From assembly GCA_019802505.1 (NCBI GenBank), contig JAFMOC010000764.1, forward strand, positions 372,001-436,000: DNA of 64,000 nt, read 5' to 3'. Each line of letters starts with the position of its first letter. Position 1 is the stretch's first letter. The stretch comes from Corydoras sp. C115 (taxonomy: Eukaryota > Chordata > Actinopteri > Siluriformes > Callichthyidae). Positions 22,556 to 31,297 of the stretch are shown here, piece by piece. The position numbers and the translations under genes are program-made. Under the pieces are notes generated by a model. It saw nothing but the letters and a program-made list of their open reading frames with translations. It had not been told where the DNA came from and did not search any database.

Positions 22556-23140
22556 CTATGCGTGTCTGACAGAACTTTGGCCTGGTTTTAATGTTAGGGA
22601 CGTTTCAAACCCCTTTAGTGTTCCTAGGGTTTCACTGAAAACTTGGGCGTGACCATTCAGAACATCTTCAAGTGTCTCATGGGCCTTGTACCCTGTTTTC
22701 ATTGTCTTTATTTCACGCCAGTCCAATTTAATGCTCCTTAGCCACTCGCGGCCAAAGAGTGGAGGTGATTTCCCATTCACGACGTATAATGGAAGTCTGA
22801 CTCTCTGTTTATTTAACTTTACCCATACCTTGATCATGCCCTCAGGTACGAGCATTTCTCCTGTTTAAGTTTTTAACACAACATTAGTTGGCCGTAAACG
22901 TACATGGGCAAATTTGGCTTTGTACATCTTCATCGAAATCAAAGATACAGCTACACCGGTGTCAAGCTCCATTTCAATGTGATGATCCTCAATCTTGGGT
23001 TTAATCATCATCAAAGACGACGTTGCATTTTCCTTATTTACTGCCATCACTGACTTAGTGTCATTTACCACGGCTGACACCATATGCAAGGTCATATCAG
23101 AATCTGAATCTGAAGCAGAATCATCTTTACTGTCATTATC
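22556..23140 (-). pseudogene. Gypsy-type protease and linker to RT
   Basis: The active-site block ELDTGVAVSLIS of a retroviral-type aspartic protease lies near 22965, preceded by an acidic stretch. TAA at about 22868 interrupts the frame, which then continues (KSPPLFGREWLRSIKLDW). A frameshift near 22585 separates it from the RT frame. The N-terminal side continues beyond the nested LTR element, at 26233. Confidence 0.88.
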
Positions 23141-23647
23141 TGTCAGGTTGGGAGGGTTGGGCCCCTCCCACCTGCCTCCCGTGTTTCGGTTTTCGGCCGT
23201 ATCGGGCTTCCGTAGGTAGGACCCACCCCCTTGAGCAGGGATTGGGCCCTACCTAATCACGGGCGACCTACTGGCAGATTTAAGGAATCTCGGCTGAGCT
23301 GCCAGTAGGTCAGCATTTCTGTGTTTTTCTGTGTGTATATACATTGTGTGTGTATATCGCCACGTCGGGTGTTCGCACGGTGGTTTTCTGTTTAATGGTC
23401 GTTCGGCTTCCTGCGGCTTTTCCGCGGTTGCCCCACTCCATGTATTTCCACTACGTGTATTCGGTTCGGCAGCAGCGTTCCCGCTGCACCGATTCTTCTA
23501 TATTGTGCTTTCGGCTCGTTCTAGTGGTGTTCTACGCTCAGCCATTAAAAGAGCTTTTGTGTTCGTTTACCTGGTCTCCTGGCTCTGTGATTCGCCACCA
23601 CGCCGCGCTGCGCCGCCATTTTCCGGACAGCGCGCCCCGTCGTAACA
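23141..23647 (+). repeat. 5' LTR of element A
   Basis: 507 bp, about six differences from the 3' LTR by eye. Followed by aatgctgacctcc and the conserved leader 'gcagagtccaggattccttc'. Confidence 0.93.
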
Positions 23648-23972
23648 GTAATGCTGACCTCCAACATCTGTAGCAGAGTCCAGGATTCCTTCTCCGGGTA
23701 AGCAACACTCTTTTTATATTTCTGCGCGTCCGCGTGCTGCCACATTTCCCGGTTCTCATCCCGGGCGGGTTTTTGTTTTTGTTTATTAGCGCGTGCCGCG
23801 TTAGCGCTCGTGCTAACCGCGTTTAGACGCGTTTCCTGCTGCTACACTCGGCTTTTTAGATCGGCGCTAGCCACGCCAATAGCCGCATTTAAGCAGCAGT
23901 ATTTGGCTTTATTAGATCGGTGTTAGCCACGCCACTAGCCTAGATTGTTGTGGCTGCATTAGGCTATTTAGT

Positions 23973-25467
23973 TTGGCGTTAGCCACGTCAGTTAGCCGTA
24001 ACCTCCAGCAGCATTTTTGGCTTATTACCCCGGCACTAGCCATGCCACCATACACCCCGTCTGTGGCAATCGGCTTTCTTAGCCTGGCGCCGGCCACGCC
24101 GTCTGGTTCTCGCCGCAGTACTCGCTCCTCGGAGGTTGGAGCGAGGAGGGGCAGTGCCCGGGCCCCATCCCCCGGTCCTCCGTCGGAGCCTTTCTCCACG
24201 GAGGATTTCCTCGGCGAGTTTTTCCGGGTCTCGCAGACCTCGTCTTCGGCTCCTCCGTTGGACCCTTTTTCCACGGAGGACCCGTTTGACGCGCGTCTCC
24301 CGCCGTGGGAGATTCCCTACCCCACGGTCCACCCGCTAAGCGAGTTTTTTCGCGCCGCCAGGGAGTCGTCGTGCACCCCTCCGTGCGAGTTTCTGGACTC
24401 CACGGAGGACGCCTTCGACGAGCTGGGGTGGGCTGCGCAGGTCCCTGCGTCCGGTCCTCCGTCGGAGCCTTTCTCCACGGAGGATCCGCTCGGCGAGTTC
24501 TTCAGGGTTTCGCGGACTCCGTCGTTAGTCCCCCCTTTGGACCCGTTTTTTCGCGGAGGACCCGTTCTACGAGTGCCCTCTCGCCGAGCGGACTGCGGTG
24601 CGCACCTCTCCGTGTGAGCCTCGTTACTCCACGGAGCCTCCGTGCAGTGAGTTTATTCCCACTGCTCGGATCTGGCCGCGCGCCGCGATTCGTCGGGTGC
24701 CCCGTCCTGCGTCGTCTCGGTCCGCGCACCGCGCTGGGTCGCCCCGCTCCGGGCTGCCTAGCGTCGCACCCCGCACCGGCCCGCGTAGCACCGCATCCCG
24801 CGCAGCTGCACCTCGCGCTGCGTCGTCTCGCGCCTCGCGCCGCGTTCGTGTTCCCCCGTGCGAGTCTCCTGTCTCCACGGAGGACGCGTTCAGCGAGTTC
24901 CCCCTCGCTGCCCGGGATTTGTCTCGTTCCGCGTCCCGTGCCCGGTCGCCTAGCGTCACCCCCCGCGCAGCTGCACCTCGCGCTGCGCCGCCTCGCGCTG
25001 CGACGTCTCGCGCTGCAGCTTGCGCCTCGTGCCGCGTTCGCCTTCTTCCGTGCGAGTCTTCGTTCTCCACGGAGGACGCGTTCAGCGAGTTCTCCCTCGC
25101 TGCCCGGGATTTGCCGCGTGCCACGTCTCGCGCCGTGCCGCCACTCGTCGCACCCCGCGCAGCTGCACCTCGCGCTGCGTCGCCTCGTGCTGCGACGTCT
25201 CGCGCTGCACTTCGCGCCTCACGCCGCGTTCGCGTTCCTCCGTGTGAGTCTCTTATCTCCACGGAGGACGTGTTAAGTGAGTACCCCCTCACTACTCGGG
25301 TACTGCCTAGCGCCGCACCCCGCGCCGTGCCGCCTAGCGCCGCACCCCGCGCCGTGCCGCCTAGCGCCGCACCCCGCGCCGTGCCGCCTCGCGCCACACC
25401 CCGCGGCGTGTCGCCCCGCACCGCACCCCGGTCCGTGCCGCCTCCCGCCGCGCCTAGCGCCGTATAG
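23973..25467 (+). pseudogene. Repetitive ORF of LTR element A, frameshifted
   Basis: Not recognised. The frame 23973-24617 carries repeats of the type PPSEPFSTEDPLGEFFRVSR and LPPWEIPYPTVHPLSEFFRA. A single-base shift in a T-run near 24548 moves the reading to 24598-25467, which continues the same protein as element B (PTARIWPRAAIRR, VPPCESPVSTEDAFSEFPLA). It ends in a 9-residue array APRAVPPSA (about four copies). Cleavage or interaction motifs are not known. The recurring STED(A/P)F-E-F core is the most distinctive element. It stops at the junction with the duplicated Gypsy flank, so the C-terminus is lost. Confidence 0.55.
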
Positions 25468-25721
25468 TTGGCCGTAAACGTACATTGGCAAATTTGGCTT
25501 TGTACATCTTCATCGAAATCAAAGATACAGCTACACCGGTGTCAAGCTCCATCTCAATGTGATGATCCTCAATCTTGGGTTTAATCATCATCAAAGACGA
25601 CCGTTGCATTTTCCTTATTTACTGCCATCACTGACTTAGTGTCATTTACCACGGCTGACACCATATGCAAGGTCAAATCAGAATCTGAATCTGAAGCAGA
25701 ATCATCTTCACTGTCATTATC
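25468..25721. repeat. Duplicated Gypsy flank inside element A
   Basis: Matches 22887-23140 with about five differences by eye, including the ttatc target-site copy immediately before the LTR. The junction shares 'tag' at both sources. This makes 22887-23647 and 25468-26228 a 0.76-kb direct repeat. Confidence 0.93.
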
Positions 25722-26228
25722 TGTCAGGTTGGGAGGGTTGGGCCCCTCCCACCTGCCTCCCGTGTTTCGGTTTTCGGCCGTATCGGGCTTCCGTAGGTAG
25801 GACCCACCCCCTTGAGCAGGGATTGGGCCCTACCTAATCACGGGCGACCTACTGGCAGATTTAAGGAATCTCGGCTGAGCTGCCAGTAGGTCAGCATTTC
25901 TGTGTTTTTCTGTGTGTATATACATTGTGTGTGTATATCGCCACGTCGGGTGTTCGCACGGTGGTTTTCTGTTTAATGGTCGTTCGGCTTCCTGCGGCTT
26001 TTCCGCGGTTGCCCCACTCCACGTATTTCCACTACGTGTATTCGGTTCGGCAGCGGCGTTCCCGCTGCACCGATTCTTCTGTATTGTGCTTTCGGCTCGT
26101 TCTAGCAGTGTTCCACGCTCAGCCATTAAAAGAGCTTTTGTGTTCGTTTACCTGGTCTCCTGGCTCTGTGATTCGCCACCACGCCGCGCTGCGCCGCCAT
26201 TTTCCGGACAGCGCGCCCCGTCGTAACA
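25722..26228 (+). repeat. 3' LTR of element A
   Basis: 507 bp, TG...CA ends, followed by the second copy of ttatc and the continuing Gypsy gag/zinc-knuckle sequence. Confidence 0.93.
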
Positions 26229-26232
26229 TTAT

Positions 26233-26998
26233 CATTTGCTAATTTGTGAATTTTTCCTCTTTTAGCTTTTTCAAACTGTTTCCATGGTTTCTTCTTAGGT
26301 TCATATCTTTCTTTGGTATGGTTTTGTTCACCCTTTTTATTTCTACACAATCGGGCGATGTGGCCTCTCTTTTTGCAGCTGTGGCACTGCTGTTCTCTGT
26401 AATAACAGTCTTTTTCATTATGATTGGTCTTGCCACAACGAAAGCATTTGTCTCCCCTTTGTGATGAAGAGACTGCGTGAAGAGACTGCGTGCACTCTCC
26501 GGGAAGTTTTCAAGTGCTGGGATTCTCTAGCTACAGTTTCCATTGACATTGCAATGTCCACAGCACGCTGAAAAGTTAATTTGTCTTCTGTTAACAATTT
26601 CCTCTGTATACTTTCATTGTTTAAGCCACACACAAATCTATCACGCAAAGCGTCTTGCAAATGAGCATCAAATTCACAATGTTCGGACAGCTTCTTCAAA
26701 ATTGCCACATACTGTGCCACACTCTCACCTTCCTCCTGATTTCTCTTGTGAAAACGGAATCTCTCCGTAATTATTATGGGCTTTGGAGAGAAATGGTCGT
26801 TTAAAATCTTCACGAGGTCTGCGTACGGTTTACTACCCGGTTTATCTGGAGCAAGCAAGCTGCGCAATAAAACACGGTAACTTTCTTTTCCGTCGGGACA
26901 TCATTTGCGTCAGTAAAATGTTCAAACCTTTCAACGTATGTCGACCATTGCTCCATGGACTCGTCAAAGGCATCAATATGACAGATGAGCGCCGTCAT
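26233..26998 (-). pseudogene. Gypsy-type gag with two zinc knuckles
   Basis: N-terminal part at 26998-26810 (FDESMEQWSTYVERFEHFT) shifts frame near 26850 into 26867-26418 (FRFHKRNQEEGESVAQYVA, LRDRFVCGLNNESIQRKL), the Gypsy gag capsid-like domain. Another shift near 26470 leads to two CX2CX4HX4C knuckles (CFRCGKTNHNEKDC and CHSCKKRGHIARLC) and a basic tail. Gag would package element RNA. The copy is interrupted by the frameshifts and by element A. Confidence 0.9.
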
Positions 26999-27043
26999 TC
27001 TCGTAAAGTCCGCTCCGGTGGGTTACTTAACTCGTCGCCAATT

Positions 27044-27259
27044 TGTAATGTTCTCACAGTTTAACGGTTATATATAAATTACCTACTTATAGCATCAATA
27101 TGCTACGCAATTATATAAATACAACCGGACACTTTACATGTGGTTTTCTCATGAACAGATCCTTTTATTCCACTGTTGATGAACACATCATTGGTCTGCA
27201 TTACAGCATTCCCTACTGGTTAAGTGTAGGGTTAACACTAATAACATCAATACATCACA
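27044..27259 (-). repeat. 5' LTR of the Gypsy-type element
   Basis: 216 bp, followed on the minus strand by aattggcgacgagttaag, the likely primer-binding region. Confidence 0.95.
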
Positions 27260-27264
27260 CTAAG

Positions 27265-27755
27265 CCTGTCCATGTCTTCGTTTAGAGCAAAGTTGAGGTC
27301 ACCTCCAAGAAGTAGTGAGCAATCCGAGTGATCAGATAGTGTAGAGAAGAAATTGTGAAAGAAAGAGCTATGTTTGGACCGTATATGCCGACTATACATA
27401 ACTTGTGATTATGTATAGATAACTTTATTATTATGTATCTACCCTCTGGGTCTGTGACTGTGTCTATTATTGAATAATTAATATTTTTGTGTATTAATAT
27501 TGCTACTCCCCTTTGTCTTGAGCTATAACAAGCAGAGAACACAACAGGATACTCTGATGATTTAAGATCATCTGCAGTTGTGGCAGATTTATGAATCTCC
27601 TGTAATAAGACAACCTCTGCCTTTAGTCTTTTAAGCTGGTTAAGGATACTAATTCTTTTCTGTTGTGTACTGGCTCCATTAACATTCCATGAGACAAATC
27701 TTATTGTGCCCATAGTGGCGTTAGTGTGATTTGAGTAAAGGATGTGGTTAAACAT
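27265..27755 (-). pseudogene. L1 ORF2 endonuclease N-terminal half
   Basis: Carries IRFVSWNVNGASTQQKRISI, VVLLQEIHKS, CYSSRQRGVAILIHKNINYS, IIKLSIHNHKLCIVGIYGPN and, at the insertion edge, GDLNFALNEDMDRL: the N, E and D/N catalytic blocks of an APE-type endonuclease. The 474-bp frame shifts near 27300 and is cut by the Gypsy insertion at 27264. Confidence 0.88.
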
Positions 27756-28181
27756 CCTTTAGTTAAACCATGCATGTCACGATAGAGATAGAGAGACCCA
27801 ACTATACGCAATGTTAATGCTTGTGTTTGCCAAATTGGAAACTTAGATGCAGTGTCAGATACCAGAAAAATAAAAGTTAAAAGGGTGCTGGATGTGAAAG
27901 AAAATGAGATATATAGGGTTGCCTTGTGAAGTATTTGTGTGTGTGGTTTCGCATGCTTTTTAAAAAGGAGGAAAAAGAAAAAAAAGTGAGAGAAAGGTGT
28001 ATTAACAGAAGGAAATGAAAAAAAAGAGAAGGAAGAAAGAAGAAAAAAAACAAAAACACAGCCCTGACCCTGTTCACCTCCATCAGTGAAAGCATTATAC
28101 AGAGCTGTGCGTTGTTTATCTTTACCAGTAAATTTGCTGTTTAACTAATTACTTTATATATTAGGACTAACCTAAGTTATC

Positions 28182-29017
28182 CTAATAAAGCCACGGGGTG
28201 ACCTCTCTATCCCTGTACAGCTGACCATTGACATATAGTTTGTCTACAGCCACTGTAGCTCGGATACCTTCAGTAATGTATTTTTTTTTGATTGGGAATA
28301 ATACTCGCCTCCTATCGAGAATCTCTTTAGGAAATTTATCATTCACAGTGTAATGTGTACCACGCAGCTCTCTGCCCTGACTCCTTACCTGCTCTTTCTG
28401 TTTAAAGTGCTCGAATTTAGCAACAATGGGTCGAGGGCGCTTGTTATCTGGCTTTTTGCCGCCGAGCCGGTGAACACGATGAAAAGTAATGTTTTTTACC
28501 GTCTCAGATGGAAGTTTCAGCTGTTGCTGGATGAACTCACGAACTGACGTTTCTGCGTCCTCTTCAGCTCGCTCTGCAATCCCACTGAAAACCAGGTTGT
28601 CTCTCATGCTTCGTGCTTGTAAATCGAGGATGGATTCTCTCATTTTCCTATTTTCGTCAGATATTTTATTCATCCCATCGGACAGTTGTTTGATGTTGTC
28701 CCGCAGCACTTGGTTCTCAGCAGCGAGTGACACAACCTGCTCCTGACTGTATTCCAAAGATTCTCTTAATTTTTTTGGAATTCTTGGTGCAAAATTTCCA
28801 CCAAGGCGAGTCGGGCATCCAGACTGGATAACTTCTTGTCGATGGAATCCAGGACTTCATTAAAGCTTTTTTCCGGGGATAGTGTGGATCCGCTTGATGC
28901 ACGTTCAGAACGAGTGCGTTTGGAGGTTGGTGTGCTCATGTTTGTTGGATGTGTTTTTAACTTACCCAACACTATGTTTTCAAAGCACTCGTCCACGTAA
29001 CTCTCCAAACTGGCCAA
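28182..29017 (-). pseudogene. L1 ORF1 (RNA-binding protein), one frameshift
   Basis: The first frame (29017-28766) is basic then helical (LDSIDKKLSSLDARLALVEI). A shift in a T-run near 28770 leads to 28757-28182 with a coiled coil (SLAAENQVLRDNIKQLSDGM), the RRM-like core (RSMRDNLVFSGIAERAEEDA) and a C-terminal domain ending WLY. Normal ORF1p forms trimers that coat L1 RNA. Confidence 0.87.
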
Positions 29018-29219
29018 GGTTTCCTCGTCCAGTTTGTTTTATTGTAAAGGAACGTTAGTATTCAATAGCGTATTTTATACTTTAGATTGTATATATTTAT
29101 ATGTATATATTGATTTAAATATATTGGCTTGTTTTACCTGTTGCTGTTTATTTTTACCTCTATGTCGCCATTACTCACGCACAGCTCTCGCGAGATCTCA
29201 GTAGCAGCTCATCGTGCCC

Positions 29220-29331
29220 CTAAACCCTGATATTCTGCTACCTGCGTGCCTGGCTCCCTTCAGCGCGTTAAAGCGCGGCGGCTCTGCACTTCATATGCGC
29301 AGCCGCTTTAATCCGAGGTAGAGTCTGACAT
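29220..29331 (+). repeat. 3' fragment of a family-1 LTR
   Basis: About 110 bp matching the end of the LTR at 12856-13208 (ctgctacctgcgtgcctggc through ccgaggtagagtctgaca). It separates the L1 5' end from the surviving end of an Ig V exon. Confidence 0.8.
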
Positions 29332-29339
29332 ATATATAC

Positions 29340-29366
29340 CTGCATCAACCTCAATGGAGGTGTTTG
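29340..29366 (+). pseudogene. 3' end of a second V-type Ig exon
   Basis: ctgcatcaacctcaatggag, tgtttg and a GTGAGT donor match the end of the V exon at 6598-6628, and the first 60 bp of intron also match. Everything upstream was replaced by transposon sequence, so this is a dead exon of a receptor paralogue or a deleted duplicate. Confidence 0.7.
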
Positions 29367-29414
29367 GTGAGTAGGTACAATAATTTTAGCTTTAAAGATT
29401 TATATTCTGTATTC

Positions 29415-29765
29415 CTTCCATTAATAATCATCCATCCATTATCTTCCACTTTATCCTCTATTAGGGTCATGGGGGGGTTCCAGAGCAGAACATTTCGGGC
29501 GCTGGGCAGATACACCCAGGACAGAGTGCCAATCTATCCCTGGGCACACCCTCCCTCACACAGACACACACGCATACACACTCTATATGATGCAATTTGG
29601 AGAACTCAATTAACTTGTTCCATGTTTTTGGACTGTGGGAGGAAACTGGAGAACCCAGAGGAAACCCACGCAGACACTGGGAGAACATGGAAACTCCACC
29701 CAGATGAGGATTCAAACCTCATTCAAGCGCTGAGAGGAGAATGTGCTAACCACTAAGCCACCTAA
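29415..29765 (-). repeat. tRNA-derived SINE
   Basis: Full unit: 'gctaaccactaagcc' A-box side at the right, 'aggattcaaacc' B-box side, 'ttttggactgtgggagg' core, and an 'attatc..ctttatcctctatta' tail at the left. Confidence 0.75.
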
Positions 29766-29883
29766 GATATAGACATTTACGTATATAAAAATGTATATTT
29801 CTTTTAACTTTCTGTTTGTTTGTATCTCTGCGAGTCAATCTTTCTGTGTATCTGTCTCTGCATATGTGTTTGTGTCTGTGCCT

Positions 29884-30083
29884 CAAACTCACTCTATATG
29901 GGGCAATTTAGAGAATTCAATTTACCTTGATTCATATTTTTGGACTGTGGGAGGAAGCCTGAGAACCCGGAGGAAACCCACGCGGACATGGGGAGAACAT
30001 GCAAACTCCACCCAGATTGGGATTCAAACCAGTAATATCTAGTGCTGAGAGGCGAATGTGCTAACCACTACGCCACTCATTTA
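29884..30083 (-). repeat. tRNA-derived SINE, partial
   Basis: Same family as 29415-29765. The tail half is missing. Confidence 0.7.
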
Positions 30084-30108
30084 TTATATTCCGTTTAATC
30101 CCCTACTA

Positions 30109-30664
30109 CAGGGGTTCTTAACCTTTTTTGACCTTGGGGCCCAATTTGTTGAACACGAAGTGGCCCAGTCAGTTATTACCGATGTCCTGATCAAAATTAT
30201 AATTATTCTAAATCTTGGTTTAATTGTTTTGTACTTGCATTGTAATTAAATTTAATACACTTACAGTTTAAAAGTAAAATTCCTGTCAAATAATCACAAG
30301 AAATGATTATGACGAACATATTTTATATTAACTTTTCCATGAAAAGTATTTGAACAAATCCAACAGTCAGTCAACAGTCTTATCAACACAAAAATAACTT
30401 TAACATTTTAACAAAAATAGACAAATTGAATAAATAAAATTACTGCCATAAAATGAATACAATCAAAATGTTCATGTAAATGTTTAAAAAACATAAAAAT
30501 AAATTTGCTAAAGTGCAAAAAATAATACAGCCATTTTAAATGTTTGTATGGTAGAACCAGAAGATGCTATTCTTATTAGTGACAAAACAATAACAGTAAC
30601 AGCTTTTTGACAACTTAAGGTGGCGCCCAATTGTGGGCCGCGGCCCATGGGTTAAGAATCCCTG
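30109..30664. mobile_element. hAT-like non-autonomous element (MITE)
   Basis: Inverted ends CAGGGGTTCTTAACC and GGTTAAGAATCCCTG, 556 bp apart, with 8-bp flanks ccctacta (30101-30108) and ctctacta (30665-30672), one mismatch. TIR sequence and 8-bp duplication fit hAT. The interior is AT-rich and non-coding. Confidence 0.85.
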
Positions 30665-30679
30665 CTCTACTATGTTCGC

Positions 30680-30967
30680 AGGGGGTGTTCCCCATGCCCA
30701 CCCAGTGGAGAACTTTTTGGGCACTGGGCTGATACACCTCGGACAGGGTACCAATCTATTTTTGGGCACACTCACACACTATATGGGGCAATTTAGAGCA
30801 TTCAATTTACCATGAATCCATGTTTTTGGACTGTGGGAGGAAACCAGAGAACCCGGAGGAAACCCACGCGGACATGGGGAGAACATGGAAACCTAGATTT
30901 GGAAACGAACATGGAATCCCCAGCACTTAGAGAAGAACATGCTAACCAATAAGCCACAGTGCCGCCC
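30680..30967 (-). repeat. tRNA-derived SINE, diverged
   Basis: Contains 'gttccccatgcccaccca', 'atatggggcaatttagag' and 'taagccacagtgccgcc' of the same SINE family. Confidence 0.7.
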
Positions 30968-31140
30968 CAAATCTCATTCAGTTACAACTTTTTTTTTATT
31001 CCTGTGTCAAACTTTTATTAACACTTTCTATCTATGGTAAAATAATTGTAGTTGTGTAACTTTTACTTTTTATGATTCATATGATCAAATATGAAGCATA
31101 TTTGGAGCAAATCTCACTGGACTGTGAAATGTACTAATAG

Positions 31141-31239
31141 AATCAGAATCAGACTTTATTGGCCAAGTATGTTCCACATACAAGGAATTTGTCTTTGGTT
31201 ACAAAAGCTCAAAGTGACAGACATACCCAAACTAGCATT

Positions 31240-31297
<58 letters not shown>

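Larger units (their letters stand above)
23141..26228 (+). mobile_element. LTR element A (family 2), nested in the Gypsy protease/gag junction
   Basis: 507-bp LTRs at 23141-23647 and 25722-26228 start TGTCAGGTTGGGAGGG and end CGTCGTAACA. The outer flanks carry a perfect 5-bp duplication ttatc (23136-23140 and 26229-26233). The interior has a repetitive ORF (23973-25467), then an unexpected 254-bp copy of the left Gypsy flank (25468-25721) directly before the 3' LTR. No pol is present. Confidence 0.9.
19424..27259 (-). mobile_element. Gypsy-type LTR retrotransposon, complete but decayed
   Basis: Two 216-bp LTRs (19424-19639 and 27044-27259) begin TGTGATG and end CATTACA on the minus strand and are flanked by a perfect 5-bp duplication ctaag (19419-19423 and 27260-27264). 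A purine tract aagaagggaggagt precedes the 3' LTR. Coding order gag, zinc knuckles, protease, RT, RNase H, integrase defines the Gypsy (Ty3) type. Total span is 7836 bp, including the 3.1-kb LTR element nested at 23141-26228. The likely primer site after the 5' LTR begins near ttggcgacgag. Confidence 0.95.
17846..29219 (-). mobile_element. L1-type LINE broken up by nested LTR insertions
   Basis: Read on the minus strand it runs: 5' UTR (29219-29040), ORF1 (29017-28182), ORF2 endonuclease N-half (27755-27265), Gypsy-type insertion (27259-19424), endonuclease C-half (19418-18820), solo LTR insertion (18804-18424), and the start of reverse transcriptase (18423-17850). The rest of ORF2 is lost where the L2 element begins. 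The two halves of the endonuclease rejoin at the Gypsy target site ctaag. Confidence 0.88.

Noticed and set aside
23331..23673. Recurring ORFs of about 105 codons in the TGTCAGG LTRs
   Set aside because: Present in each LTR copy but without a conserved start context across the two LTR length classes. More likely chance frames in LTR sequence.
29467..29715. Recurring short ORFs (MNPHLGGVSMFSPCLRGF type) at several places
   Set aside because: They arise from the SINE consensus and recur wherever the SINE lies. Not genes.
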